Positions 24,937-34,600 of a stretch of 64,000 nt of DNA are shown here, piece after piece. The position numbers were made by a program, and so were the translations under genes. This DNA is from Thiopseudomonas sp964394445. Lineage in GTDB: Bacteria; Pseudomonadota; Gammaproteobacteria; Pseudomonadales; Pseudomonadaceae. A model generated the notes under the pieces. That model did no database searches and was not told the DNA's origin. It was given only the letters and a program-made list of their open reading frames with translations. The DNA lies in contig CAYMXO010000005.1 of NCBI GenBank assembly GCA_964394445.1, positions 14,562 through 78,561 on the forward strand, read 5' to 3'. How positions within the stretch are numbered: the first letter of the stretch is position 1; the number at the start of each line of letters is the position of its first letter.

Positions 24937-27212
24937 ATGTCAGGGCAAGCCCTCAGCATTCTTAAAAGCGTTTTCGGTTACGATGCCTTTCGTGGCCGCC
25001 AGCAAGAGATCATCGAACAGGTTGCGGGTGGCGGTGATGCCCTGGTGCTGATGCCCACTGGCGGCGGCAAATCGCTGTGCTACCAGATTCCGGCCCTGCT
25101 GCGCGACGGCGTGGCGATCGTCATCTCGCCGCTGATTGCGCTGATGCAGGACCAGGTCAGCCACCTGGAGGAAGCCGGCATCAGTGCTGCCGCACTCAAC
25201 TCGGCAATGGATATCGAAGAGCGCCGCGACATAGCGTCACGTCTGCGCCGCAACGAGATCAAACTGCTTTATCTGGCGCCTGAACGCCTGCTGCAAGAAC
25301 ATACCCTGGCATTCATCCAGCAGCTGCCTGTGAGTCTGTTTGCCATTGACGAAGCCCACTGTGTATCCCAGTGGGGCCACGACTTCCGGCCAGAATACCT
25401 GCAGCTGGGCCAGCTGGCACAGCTGTTTCCCGACATCCCACGCATTGCCCTGACGGCCACTGCAGATACCCGCACCCGTCAGGAAATCGTACAGCGCCTG
25501 CAGCTGCAAGACGCCCGTGAATTCGTTTCCAGTTTCGACCGGCCCAACATCTTTTATCGCATCGCACCGAAAAACAATCCGCGCAAACAGTTGCTGGACT
25601 TTCTGGCTGCACGCAAGGGCGATTCAGGCATTGTCTATTGCCTGTCGCGCAAGAGCGTGGAAAGTACCGCCGCCTACCTGACGGAAAAGGGCTACAGCGC
25701 CCTGCCCTACCATGCCGGGCTGGACAACGAACTGCGCGCTTTTCACCAGCAGCGCTTCATCAACGAAGAAGGCCTGATCATGGTCGCCACCATCGCCTTT
25801 GGCATGGGTATCGACAAATCCAACGTGCGCTTTGTTGCCCACCTGGACCTGCCCAAATCGATCGAGGCGTACTATCAGGAAACCGGCCGTGCCGGCCGTG
25901 ACGGCCTGGCGGCCGACGCCTGGATGGTCTACGGCCTTCAGGATGTGCTGTTTTTGAAACAGATGCTGGCCAGCTCGGAAGGCGAGGAACGCTTCAAGCG
26001 CGTCGAGCAGCACAAACTGGATGCCATGCTGGCATTGTGCGAAGAAACCCGTTGCCGGCGCCAGACACTGCTGGCGTATTTTGACGAAAACCTGNNNNNN
26101 NNNNNNNNNNNNNNNNNNNNNNNNNNNNNNNNNNNNNNNNNNNNNNNNNNNNNNNNNNNNNNNNNNNNNNNNNNNNNNNNNNNNNNNNNNNNNNCGAAGA
26201 AACCCGTTGCCGGCGCCAGACACTGCTGGCGTATTTTGACGAAAACCTGTCCGATCCCTGCGGGCACTGCGACAACTGCACCGAGCCTCCGCGCACCTGG
26301 GATGCTACCGAAGCTGCACGCAAGGCCCTGTCCACGGTATACCGCACCGGGCAACGCTATGGTGTCGGGCATCTGCTGGACGTGCTGCTGGGCCGTGAAA
26401 ATGACCGCATCCGTTCAATGGGCCATCAGCATCTGTCAGTGTTTGGTATTGGCAAGGACATCAGTGAACACCAGTGGCGCTCGCTGTTCCGCCAGCTGGT
26501 GGCACGCAACCTGGTTGATGTGGACGTGGAAGGTTTTGGCGGACTGCGCCTGAACGAATCCTGCCGGCCATTGTTGCGCGGCGAAACCGGCCTGCAGCTG
26601 CGCATTGATCCGGGCAAACCGGCCACAACCCAGCGCAGCCAGGCCAGCCAGCTGGTGCGCGCCCACGAACGCGATACCTGGGAGCGCCTGCGCGCCCTGC
26701 GCAAGCGTCTGGCCGACGAGCACGGCGTCCCCCCTTACGTGATCTTTCCCGACTCAACCCTGCTCGACATGCTGCGCCAGCAGCCGGGCAGCATGAGTGA
26801 CATGGCACAGGTCAGTGGCGTCGGCCAGGTCAAGCTGGAGCGTTATGGCGCAGATTTTCTCGCCATTTTCAACGAGCCGGCCAGTGCTGCCGAGAGCGCG
26901 CCGGCGCACGACCTGCAGCATGAAATCATCACCCTGGCCCGCCACGGCATGACGCCCGAACAGATCGCCCGCCAGCATGAGTGTTCACTGAAAAACGTCT
27001 ACAGCCACCTGGCCCGGGCCATCGGCAACGAACAGCTGAGCCTGGAACAGGCACTGGATCTGCCCGAAGAATTGTTGGGCGAAATTCAGGATGCCTTTCT
27101 CGAGGGTGATGGAGAGCTGCCGCCGGCCGCGGAAATCGCACGCCAGTTCGGCCAGCTCGACGAAGGCGTACTTTATTGCGTGCGGGCAGCCCTGCAGGCC
27201 GAATTCGGCTAA
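24937..27212 (+). CDS. recQ: ATP-dependent DNA helicase RecQ (split only by an assembly gap)
   Basis: Superfamily 2 helicase: P-loop MPTGGGKSLCYQ, DEAHCVSQWGHDFRP, and motif VI YYQETGRAGRDG. The zinc site starts CEETRC and continues CGHCDNC; then winged-helix, HRDC (about 90 residues from ERDTWERLRALRKRL) and a C-terminal helix-turn-helix tail. A 100-N run at 26095-26194 sits between two identical 55-bp flanks, so the real sequence is probably continuous. Removing the Ns and one flank (155 bases) restores one frame of 706 residues, the usual Pseudomonas size. RecQ unwinds DNA in recombinational repair with RecJ. In the deposited form the frame is broken. Confidence 0.95.
26040..26249. other. 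Assembly gap flanked by a 55-bp duplication
   Basis: Bases 26040-26094 and 26195-26249 are identical over 55 bases and enclose exactly 100 N. This is the pattern left when two contig ends that overlap by one k-mer are scaffolded with a placeholder gap. Confidence 0.97.
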
Positions 27213-27319
27213 ACCTGTTCCGCCGCCAAAACCAACGGCAACAGGGCAGCAGCTACCGGTCGTAAATACCCTTTGCTAAAATACATTTCTTTTATTTACC
27301 TTCAGGTCAAGTCAATATC

Positions 27320-29149
27320 ATGAACCTGCCACTGCTCTGGGTTCTCACCCTGCTGCTGGTCTCCATCATCCTGTTTATCCGCAACAAACCACGCATGGAT
27401 GTGGTAGCCCTGTTGATGATTGTCGCGCTGCCGCTCACCGGCGTACTCAGCATGGAGGAAACCCTGGCCGGATTCAGCGATCCCAGCGTGATCGTGATTG
27501 CTGCCCTGTTCGTCGTCGGCGAGGGCCTGGTACGTACCGGCATCGCCAACCAGCTCGGTGAACGCCTGATCAAACGTGCCGGCAACAGTGAAGCCCGCCT
27601 GATCATCCTGTTGATGGTTGCCGTTACCGGACTCGGTTCGGTGATGAGCTCAACCGGTGTCGTGGCGATTTTCATCCCGGTGGTGCTGAGCATGGCCAAC
27701 CGGCTGAACATCCACCCCAGCCGGCTGATGATGCCGCTGAGCTTTGCCGGGCTGATCAGCGGCATGCAAACACTGGTGGCCACACCACCGAACATGGTTA
27801 TTCACAGTGAGCTGGTGCGCCATGGCCATGAAGGCTTCAGTTTTCTCGCCTTTACCCCGATCGGAGTGGTTGTGCTGATACTTGGCACCGGTTACATGCT
27901 GCTGGCGCGCAAGTGGCTGGGCAACGATACGGATTGCAACGAGAACCGTGAACCCCGCCACCGCATCCAGGACCTGGTACGTGAATACCGTCTCGAAGGA
28001 CGCGAGCGCCGGCTGCGGGTCAAGGCCAATTCGATCCTGACCGGACAAACCCTGAACGAGCTGCAACTACGCAAACAATATGGCATCAACATCATCGCCG
28101 TCGAGCGGCAGCAACGCTTCCGTCGCACCCTGCTCAGCGCGACCGGCAGCACCGAAGTGCGCGCCGGAGACATCTTGCTGGCCAACCTGGTCAGCCCGAC
28201 CATTGACCTGCTGACCTCTTACTACGAGCTGGGGGTGGAACCACTGTCGACCGAAATCAGCTATTTTGGCGATCACAGCCGCACGCTGGGACTGGCCGAA
28301 GTCATGCTGCCGCCCGACTCGAAACTGATCGGCAAAACCATCCAGGAGCTGGGCTTTCGTTCGCACCGCAAACTGAACGTGATCGGTTTGCGCCGCAACC
28401 GTGCCGCTCTCGACGGCCTGCTGGTAGACGAGGTGCTCAAGGCCGGCGATACCCTGCTGGTGGCCGGCGCCTGGAAACGCATCCACGCACTGCAGGGTTA
28501 TACCCGGGATTTTCTGGTATTGAGTCTGCCGGCCGAGGTCGACCAGGGCGTGCCCGCGCTGGTCAAGGCACCGCACGCACTGTTCAGTCTGGCGGTAATG
28601 GTAGTTTTGATGGTGACCGGCGCGGTGCCCAACGTCATGGCGGTGCTGATTGCCTGCCTGCTGATGGGGGCATTTCGTTGCATCAATATGGATTCGGCCT
28701 ACAAGTCGATCCATTGGCAAAGCATCATCCTGATTGTCGGCATGCTGCCCTTTGCTACCGCCCTGCAAAAAACCGGCGGTATCGATCTTGCCGTGCAGGC
28801 CCTGATGGGCCTGTTTGGCGATGCCGGCCCGCGCATGATCCTGGCCACCCTGTTTGTCACCACCGCCGTCACCGGACTGTTTATCTCCAACACGGCCACC
28901 GCCGTACTGATGGCACCGGTTGCCATTGCCACTGCCGGAGTCATGCAGGCATCACCGGCCCCCTTTGCCATGACTGTAGCGCTAGCCGCCTCGGCCGCTT
29001 TCATGACACCGGTATCCTCACCCGTCAACACCCTGGTGCTGGGCCCGGGTCAATACAGGTTCTTTGATTTTGTACGCATCGGCGTGCCTTTCACCCTGAT
29101 TGTGCTGGTAACCACCGTGGCACTGGTGCCCATCCTCTTCCCCTTTTAG
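27320..29149 (+). CDS. SLC13/DASS family anion transporter with two TrkA-C domains
   Basis: 609 residues. Two blocks of membrane helices (about 1-200 and 385-609) flank a cytosolic insert with two TrkA-C (RCK-C) domains (about residues 225-300 and 310-395: LRVKANSILTGQTLNELQLR; MLPPDSKLIGKTIQELGFR). The helix hairpin motifs SSTGVVAIFIPVV and SNTATAVLMAPVAIA are the substrate/sodium sites of SLC13 carriers. Family members move sulfate, dicarboxylates or citrate at the inner membrane; the RCK-C insert is common in those linked to sulfate or sulfur compounds. Substrate not determinable. It follows recQ by 107 bases on the same strand. Confidence 0.87.
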   Translation: MNLPLLWVLTLLLVSIILFIRNKPRMDVVALLMIVALPLTGVLSMEETLAGFSDPSVIVIAALFVVGEGLVRTGIANQLGERLIKRAGNSEARLIILLMVAVTGLGSVMSSTGVVAIFIPVVLSMANRLNIHPSRLMMPLSFAGLISGMQTLVATPPNMVIHSELVRHGHEGFSFLAFTPIGVVVLILGTGYMLLARKWLGNDTDCNENREPRHRIQDLVREYRLEGRERRLRVKANSILTGQTLNELQLRKQYGINIIAVERQQRFRRTLLSATGSTEVRAGDILLANLVSPTIDLLTSYYELGVEPLSTEISYFGDHSRTLGLAEVMLPPDSKLIGKTIQELGFRSHRKLNVIGLRRNRAALDGLLVDEVLKAGDTLLVAGAWKRIHALQGYTRDFLVLSLPAEVDQGVPALVKAPHALFSLAVMVVLMVTGAVPNVMAVLIACLLMGAFRCINMDSAYKSIHWQSIILIVGMLPFATALQKTGGIDLAVQALMGLFGDAGPRMILATLFVTTAVTGLFISNTATAVLMAPVAIATAGVMQASPAPFAMTVALAASAAFMTPVSSPVNTLVLGPGQYRFFDFVRIGVPFTLIVLVTTVALVPILFPF

Positions 29150-29153
29150 CCGC

Positions 29154-29227
29154 CTGGCGTTGCATGCACGCCAGCCGGCAGCACAAGCCTGGCCGGACAC
29201 GGATGCTGGCTGCATATCCGTCCGGCC
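29154..29227. other. Two hairpins downstream of the SLC13 gene
   Basis: CTGGCGT / ACGCCAG at 29154-29174 and GGCCGGA..CGGAT / ATCCG..TCCGGCC at 29191-29227. Neither has a T-tract. They may end or attenuate SLC13 transcription before the betT leader. Confidence 0.45.
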
Positions 29228-29289
29228 TCACGGCCTCCTTGTGGTAATAAGCAGGCAAAGTGTCCAGAATGAAAGCTGCCTGCACGTGT

Positions 29290-29334
29290 GCAGGTCAGGT
29301 TCGACCCCCGGCAGCCGGGGGTATGGGTACCTGC
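29290..29334 (+). promoter_or_regulatory. Structured betT 5' leader element
   Basis: An outer stem GCAGGT (29290-29295) / ACCTGC (29329-29334) encloses a perfect inner stem ACCCCCGG / CCGGGGGT (29304-29322, loop CAG). The internal loops are CAGGTTCG on the 5' side and ATGGGT on the 3' side. It lies 52 bases before the betT start codon. A cis-regulatory RNA (osmolyte- or cation-responsive) is possible; no known riboswitch class is recognised with certainty. Confidence 0.4.
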
Positions 29335-29386
29335 CGGCGCATCGTATGCACGCACCATCAATCCGCCAAAACCCCAGGAGTATGTC

Positions 29387-31462
29387 ATGGCAAAAACCGC
29401 CAAACAGCCCAGATACCTGATCCTGTTTCCGGTCTTCATCCCTGCAGTAACCCTGGTCTTCCTGATGGTCATCGGTACCATCAGCCGACCCGAACTGGCC
29501 GCCGGATTCTTCAGTGGCATGCTGACTTTTGTTACCCGCACGTTCGGCTGGTTCTACATGCTGTCAGTAGCCATCTTCATGGTTTTCATTGTCTCCATCG
29601 CCCTTAGCCGCTGGGGACGCATCAAGCTGGGTCCGGATCATGCCGAACCCCAGTACAGTTTTCTGTCCTGGTTTTCCATGTTGTTTGCTGCCGGCTACGG
29701 CGTCGCCCTGCTGTTCTTTGGTGTGGCCGAGCCGGTTCTGCATTATGCCGAACCGCCATCCGGCAGTGCCCTGACCCTGGATTCGGCCAAGCAGGCCATG
29801 CAGATCGCCTTCTTTCACTGGGGCTTTCACATCTGGGCCATTTATGGCCTGGTCGGGCTGATTCTGGCCTACTTTGCCTACCGCCACGGTCTGCCGCTAA
29901 CCATGCGCTCGGCGCTCTACCCGTTGATTGGCGAACGCATTTACGGCCCCATTGGCCATGTGGTGGACATTTTCGCCATTTTCGGCACCCTGTTCGGCAT
30001 TGCCACAACTTTGGGCCTGTCGGTTACCCAGATCAACACCGGCATGAATTATCTCTGGCCATCAGTACCAATCAGCCATACGGTACAGATCATCAGCATT
30101 GCAGTGATCACCGGCATGGCCACCCTTTCGGTGGTGGCCGGGCTGGACAAGGGCGTAAAAAACCTGTCGTTGTTCAACATCATCATGGCCTTTGCCCTGC
30201 TGATGTTTGTCTTTATTGTCGGCCCCACCCTGCTGATTCTGGAAACCTTCCTGCAAAATACCGGCAGCTACCTGAACAACATCGTCGAGCGCACCTTCAA
30301 CCTGCAGGCATACAGCCGCAGCGACTGGATCGGCAACTGGACGCTGTTCATCTTTGGCTGGACCATTGCCTGGTCACCCTTTGTCGGCCTGTTCATTGCC
30401 AAAATCAGCCGCGGCCGCACCGTCCGCCAGTTTGTCGCAGGCGTCATGCTGGTGCCGACCTTCTTCACTTTTTTCTGGTTTTCGGTGTTTGGCGACACCG
30501 CACTGAACATGATCATGCACGAGGGCTATACCCAGCTGATCGAGCATGTGCAGAACGACGTCTCCATTGCCCTGTTCAAGATGCTTGAACACCTGCCCTT
30601 CACCTCCATCACCTCCTTCGTCTCCGTCATCCTGATTGTGGTGTTCTTTGTCACCTCGTCCGACTCGGGCTCGCTGGTGGTGGATTCGCTGGCCGCCGGC
30701 GGTGCTTCCAACACCCCGGTCTGGCAACGGGTATTCTGGGCGTCATCCCAGGGCGTGATTGCTGCAGCACTGCTGCTGGCCGGTGGCCTGAATGCGCTAC
30801 AAGCCATGACTGTAACCAGCGCCCTGCCCTTTGCCGTGATCATTCTGCTGTCGGCGCTGGGCATGTGGCGCGCCCTGGTGATCGAAGGCCACCACGAACT
30901 GGCCAGCAAGCAACAGGCCCAGGCACAAACCCACTCCACCAAGCCGCCGGCCCTGTGGCAGCGCCGTCTGACGGAGCTGGTTACCTTCCCGGCACCGGCC
31001 AAGGTGGAAGCGTTCATGAACACTACTGTACTCACCGCAATGCAGCGCGTGCAGAGCGGGCTGGCCAACGAAGGCTGGGAAGCCACTGTGGCCGAAGACC
31101 CCGGCAACCATCGTGTCTACCTGGAGGTGATCAAGGACGACAAACTCGATTTTGTCTACGATGTGCGCCTGGTGTGCTATGACACGCCCGGGTACGCCAG
31201 CGGAGAACCGGACAGCAGTGACCACGAGCAAAAACAATATGGCCGTGCCGAGGTGTTCCTGCGCCGTGGCGGCCAGTCTTATGACGTGTTTGGCTATGAC
31301 CAGCAGGGCATCATTACCGATATCCTCGACCAGTTCGAAAAGTACCTGCACTTTCTGCACGTCTCGCCGGGCAACCTGCCCTGGAAGATGGCCGAGCACG
31401 ACGAGCTGCTGGCCGAGCCGGAAGAAGAAACCGGGTCAGACAAGCCGGCAGACAGCCCATAG
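29387..31462 (+). CDS. betT: BCCT family transporter, probable choline transporter BetT
   Basis: 691 residues from the ATG with AGGAG 6 bases upstream. Twelve membrane helices carrying the BCCT marks: the tryptophan-rich segment WTIAWSPFVGLFIAKISRGRTVRQF and YGVALLFFGVAEPVLHYAEPP. A long cytosolic C-terminal domain (about residues 530-691) matches BetT, in which it senses osmotic stress, rather than the short tails of BetP/OpuD types. It takes up choline with sodium or protons for glycine betaine synthesis. betIBA genes are not in the window. Substrate is inferred from family and length. Confidence 0.88.
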   Translation: MAKTAKQPRYLILFPVFIPAVTLVFLMVIGTISRPELAAGFFSGMLTFVTRTFGWFYMLSVAIFMVFIVSIALSRWGRIKLGPDHAEPQYSFLSWFSMLFAAGYGVALLFFGVAEPVLHYAEPPSGSALTLDSAKQAMQIAFFHWGFHIWAIYGLVGLILAYFAYRHGLPLTMRSALYPLIGERIYGPIGHVVDIFAIFGTLFGIATTLGLSVTQINTGMNYLWPSVPISHTVQIISIAVITGMATLSVVAGLDKGVKNLSLFNIIMAFALLMFVFIVGPTLLILETFLQNTGSYLNNIVERTFNLQAYSRSDWIGNWTLFIFGWTIAWSPFVGLFIAKISRGRTVRQFVAGVMLVPTFFTFFWFSVFGDTALNMIMHEGYTQLIEHVQNDVSIALFKMLEHLPFTSITSFVSVILIVVFFVTSSDSGSLVVDSLAAGGASNTPVWQRVFWASSQGVIAAALLLAGGLNALQAMTVTSALPFAVIILLSALGMWRALVIEGHHELASKQQAQAQTHSTKPPALWQRRLTELVTFPAPAKVEAFMNTTVLTAMQRVQSGLANEGWEATVAEDPGNHRVYLEVIKDDKLDFVYDVRLVCYDTPGYASGEPDSSDHEQKQYGRAEVFLRRGGQSYDVFGYDQQGIITDILDQFEKYLHFLHVSPGNLPWKMAEHDELLAEPEEETGSDKPADSP

Positions 31463-31544
31463 GCCATCACCTGCGGCTCTGACCTGAACCTGGTCAAAGC
31501 CGCATGAACACAGCCGGCATGCAGGCTGAGTCATACAGACACAA

Positions 31545-31573
31545 AAAAGGCGGTCCGCAATGGACCGCCTTTT
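31545..31573. terminator. Bidirectional terminator between betT and rne
   Basis: AAAAGGCGGTCC pairs with GGACCGCCTTTT around a 5-base loop. It serves the two convergent genes. Confidence 0.93.
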
Positions 31574-31591
31574 CAGTGACCGGCTAACGCA

Positions 31592-34500
31592 TCATGCTTG
31601 CGGTGCCTTGTCCGTGCCCTCTTCTGCCGCTGTGTCTACGGCATCTTCAACAGCACCTGCCACGCCTTGCGGCTGCTCCTTCCCTGCTTCTTCAGCAGGC
31701 TCGGCAACAGCTGGCTGTGCCACCGGCAGATCCGGGGCAACAGCGGGCGCGCCACTTGCTGCCTCGACTGCTGCAGCGGTTTCACTCGGCAAATCCTGCT
31801 GAGCCTGCCCGGACGCCTGCAGGCTCTCCTCGGCAGCTGCAGCCTGCTGTGCTGCTTCGGCCTCACGCGCTGCCTGCTCACGCTCCAGACGCTCGCGGCG
31901 ACGGCGCTCGCGGGGGTCGTTAGCCGCACGACCTTGCAAACGAGGTTCGGGCTCTTGCCCGGCAGCTGCGGCAGCTGGTTGTGCAGGCAGCTCCGTTTGC
32001 GTGGCGGGTGCCTCGGCGGCAGGAGCAGCTGGCTTTTCCTCTGCTGCGGCCACCTGCGCAACGGGCGCAGACACCTCGGCCTCTTCAACCCTGGGCGCAG
32101 CCGCTTCGACAGCGACCGGCTCTTCCGGCTCGCTGATCTGCAGCAGTTTTTCCGACTCGGCAAGCTGCAGTGCGGGGGTTGCAGCGACCGGCGCGGCCGG
32201 GTCAAAACTCTGCACCTCGGCAGGCTTGGCTGCGGTTGCAGCAGCGACTGCTTCCGCTACCGGACGCTTGCTCTGGGCCGGCTGGTCAGTCGGTTCGCTG
32301 GCCACAGCGGCTTCGGTCTTGTCAGTGCTTTCGCCGCTTTCTTCTGTCCGGGCCGGACGCTCACGACGCGCGGCAGGGCGACGACGCTGGCCGCGTGAAC
32401 GACGGCGTGGACGCTCTTCTTCGGTGCCCGCATCAGCGGCTGCCTCAACAACAGCATCCTGCTCTTTCACCTCGGCAGCCTCGGCCTGATGCTGCTGCTT
32501 TTGCTCCAGCCCGGCATCGTTCTGGCTGCGCTGGCGGCGGCTGCTGCGCAGCTGTTCTTCATCCTCGCGCGGCTTGCCACCCTCCTGTGTACGGCTGGCA
32601 CCATTGCGACGGTTGTTGCTGGCAGAACGCTCTTGCCGGTCCTGCCTTTCCTGGCGTTCCTGCCTTTCCGGCTGGGCACTACGCTCTTCACGCTGCGGCC
32701 GCTCACGACGGCCTGTAGACTCCTGTTGCGGTTTGCGATCTTCGCGTGGCTTGCGCTCCTCGTCACGATTGCGGGTCGCATTATCGCGGCGCCGGCTACC
32801 CTGACGATTGCTGCCGCTACGCTCATTGCGCTTGCTGTCAGCCTGCTGACCGGTTGTGGCAGTGTCTGCCTCACTTTCTTTCTCGGCATTGGCAAACAGG
32901 CCCACCAGGGACTTCACCAATCCCTTGAGCAAGCCCTTATCCGCTGCAGCTGCCGCTACCGCTGTTGCAGGAGCCGCCGGGGCGGCAGCAACCGGACCAC
33001 GGTCCCGGGCGGATGTCTTGACGGCGGCCTCTTCACGCACCAGCGCACGGCTGGTGCTGGCAGTCACCTGACTGTCATCGATTTCTTCTGCAGCCATTTC
33101 ATAGCTGGACTGGCCGGACTGTGCTTCAGGGCTGTCATCACGCAAACGCTGCACGTCAAAGTGCGGAGTTTCCAGATGGTCGTCCGGCAGGATGAAGATG
33201 CGCACACGGGTACGCAGCTCGATCTTGGTGATGGCGTTGCGCTTTTCGTTGAGCAGGAAAGCGGCCACTTGTAACGGCACCCGCGCACGCACTTCAGCCG
33301 TGCGGTCTTTGAGTGCTTCTTCTTCGATCAGACGCAGGATGGCCAGCGAGATGGACTCAATATCACGGATCACGCCCTGGCCATTACAGCGCGGGCAGAC
33401 CATGCCACTGGTTTCACCCAGCGACGGGCGCAGGCGCTGACGGGACATTTCCAGCAGGCCAAAGCGCGAAATGCGGCCAATCTGCACACGCGCACGGTCA
33501 ACTTCCAGGCACTGGCGCATGCGGTCTTCAACGGCACGCTGGTTCTTCATCGGCGTCATGTCGATGAAGTCGATCACGATCAGACCGCCAATGTCGCGCA
33601 GGCGCAGCTGGCGGGCAATTTCTTCGGCCGCTTCCAGGTTGGTCTGCAGTGCGGTTTCTTCAATGTCACTGCCGCGGGTGGCCCGGGCGGAGTTGATGTC
33701 GATGGAAACCAGGGCTTCGGTCGGGTCAATCACCAGCGAGCCACCGGAAGGCAGCTTCACTTCACGCTGGAAAGCCGTCTCGATCTGGCTTTCGATCTGG
33801 AAGCGGTTGAACAGCGGTACCGGATCCTGGTACAGCTTGACCTTGCTGGCATACTGCGGCATGACCTGCTGGATGAAAGCCAGTGCTTCGTCGTAGGCAT
33901 CGTGGCTGTCAATCAGGACTTCGCCGATATCCTGGCGCAGGTAGTCGCGGATGGCGCGGATGATGACATTGCTTTCCTGATAGATCAGGAAGGGAGCCTT
34001 GCGGCCACTAGCCGCCTCCTTGATGGCGGTCCACAGCTGTACCAGGTAATCCAGGTCCCACTGCAGTTCTTCGGTGCTGCGGCCAAGGCCGGCGGTCCGC
34101 ACGATCAGGCCCATGTCGGCCGGCGCGTTCAGGCCACTCAGGGCCTCTCGCAGCTCGTTGCGTTCCTCGCCTTCAATGCGGCGGGAAATACCGCCGGCAC
34201 GCGGGTTATTGGGCATCAGCACCATGTAGCGACCGGCCAGGCTGATAAAGGTGGTCAGGGCTGCGCCCTTGTTGCCACGCTCTTCCTTGTCGACCTGGAC
34301 AATGACTTCCTGGCCTTCGTCAAGCACATCCTTGATGTTGACACGGCCACCTTCGACCGGTTTGTTGAAGTATTCTCGGGAAATTTCCTTCAGCGGCAGA
34401 AAGCCGTGGCGATCGGAACCGAAATCGACAAAGGCTGCTTCCAGGCTGGGCTCGATGCGGGTGATGCGGCCCTTGTAGATATTGGATTTTTTCTGTTCAC

Positions 34501-34600
34501 GGGCGCCGGATTCGATATCGATATCAAACAGGCGCTGGCCGTCAACCAGTGCAACACGCAACTCTTCGGGCTGGGTTGCGTTAATCAGCATTCTTTTCAT
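31592..34600 (-). CDS. rne: Ribonuclease E
   Basis: 1002 residues from MKRMLINATQPEELRVALVDGQ. The N-terminal half is the catalytic part: S1 domain (SNIYKGRITRIEPSLEAAFVDFG), 5' sensor, DNase I-like subdomain with LVSIDINSARAT and VIDFIDM (the two metal-binding Asp), and the zinc link CPRCNGQG. From about residue 500 it is disordered: an Arg-rich RNA-binding stretch (RREDN/ERQERQERQDRQE type repeats), then Ala/Pro/Glu-rich sequence for degradosome partners. It starts mRNA decay and matures rRNA and tRNA at the inner membrane. The ribosome site is weak and the leader long, fitting autoregulation. Confidence 0.97.
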   Translation of the reverse strand: MKRMLINATQPEELRVALVDGQRLFDIDIESGAREQKKSNIYKGRITRIEPSLEAAFVDFGSDRHGFLPLKEISREYFNKPVEGGRVNIKDVLDEGQEVIVQVDKEERGNKGAALTTFISLAGRYMVLMPNNPRAGGISRRIEGEERNELREALSGLNAPADMGLIVRTAGLGRSTEELQWDLDYLVQLWTAIKEAASGRKAPFLIYQESNVIIRAIRDYLRQDIGEVLIDSHDAYDEALAFIQQVMPQYASKVKLYQDPVPLFNRFQIESQIETAFQREVKLPSGGSLVIDPTEALVSIDINSARATRGSDIEETALQTNLEAAEEIARQLRLRDIGGLIVIDFIDMTPMKNQRAVEDRMRQCLEVDRARVQIGRISRFGLLEMSRQRLRPSLGETSGMVCPRCNGQGVIRDIESISLAILRLIEEEALKDRTAEVRARVPLQVAAFLLNEKRNAITKIELRTRVRIFILPDDHLETPHFDVQRLRDDSPEAQSGQSSYEMAAEEIDDSQVTASTSRALVREEAAVKTSARDRGPVAAAPAAPATAVAAAAADKGLLKGLVKSLVGLFANAEKESEADTATTGQQADSKRNERSGSNRQGSRRRDNATRNRDEERKPREDRKPQQESTGRRERPQREERSAQPERQERQERQDRQERSASNNRRNGASRTQEGGKPREDEEQLRSSRRQRSQNDAGLEQKQQHQAEAAEVKEQDAVVEAAADAGTEEERPRRRSRGQRRRPAARRERPARTEESGESTDKTEAAVASEPTDQPAQSKRPVAEAVAAATAAKPAEVQSFDPAAPVAATPALQLAESEKLLQISEPEEPVAVEAAAPRVEEAEVSAPVAQVAAAEEKPAAPAAEAPATQTELPAQPAAAAAGQEPEPRLQGRAANDPRERRRRERLEREQAAREAEAAQQAAAAEESLQASGQAQQDLPSETAAAVEAASGAPAVAPDLPVAQPAVAEPAEEAGKEQPQGVAGAVEDAVDTAAEEGTDKAPQA

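Noticed and set aside
26021..26553. recQ frameshift or pseudogene
   Set aside because: The frame change comes exactly from the 100-N placeholder plus a duplicated 55-bp flank; the corrected protein is complete.
31598..33274. Long plus-strand frames opposite the rne C-terminal half
   Set aside because: They mirror the low-complexity Ala/Glu/Arg-rich codons of rne and have no start signals or known domains.
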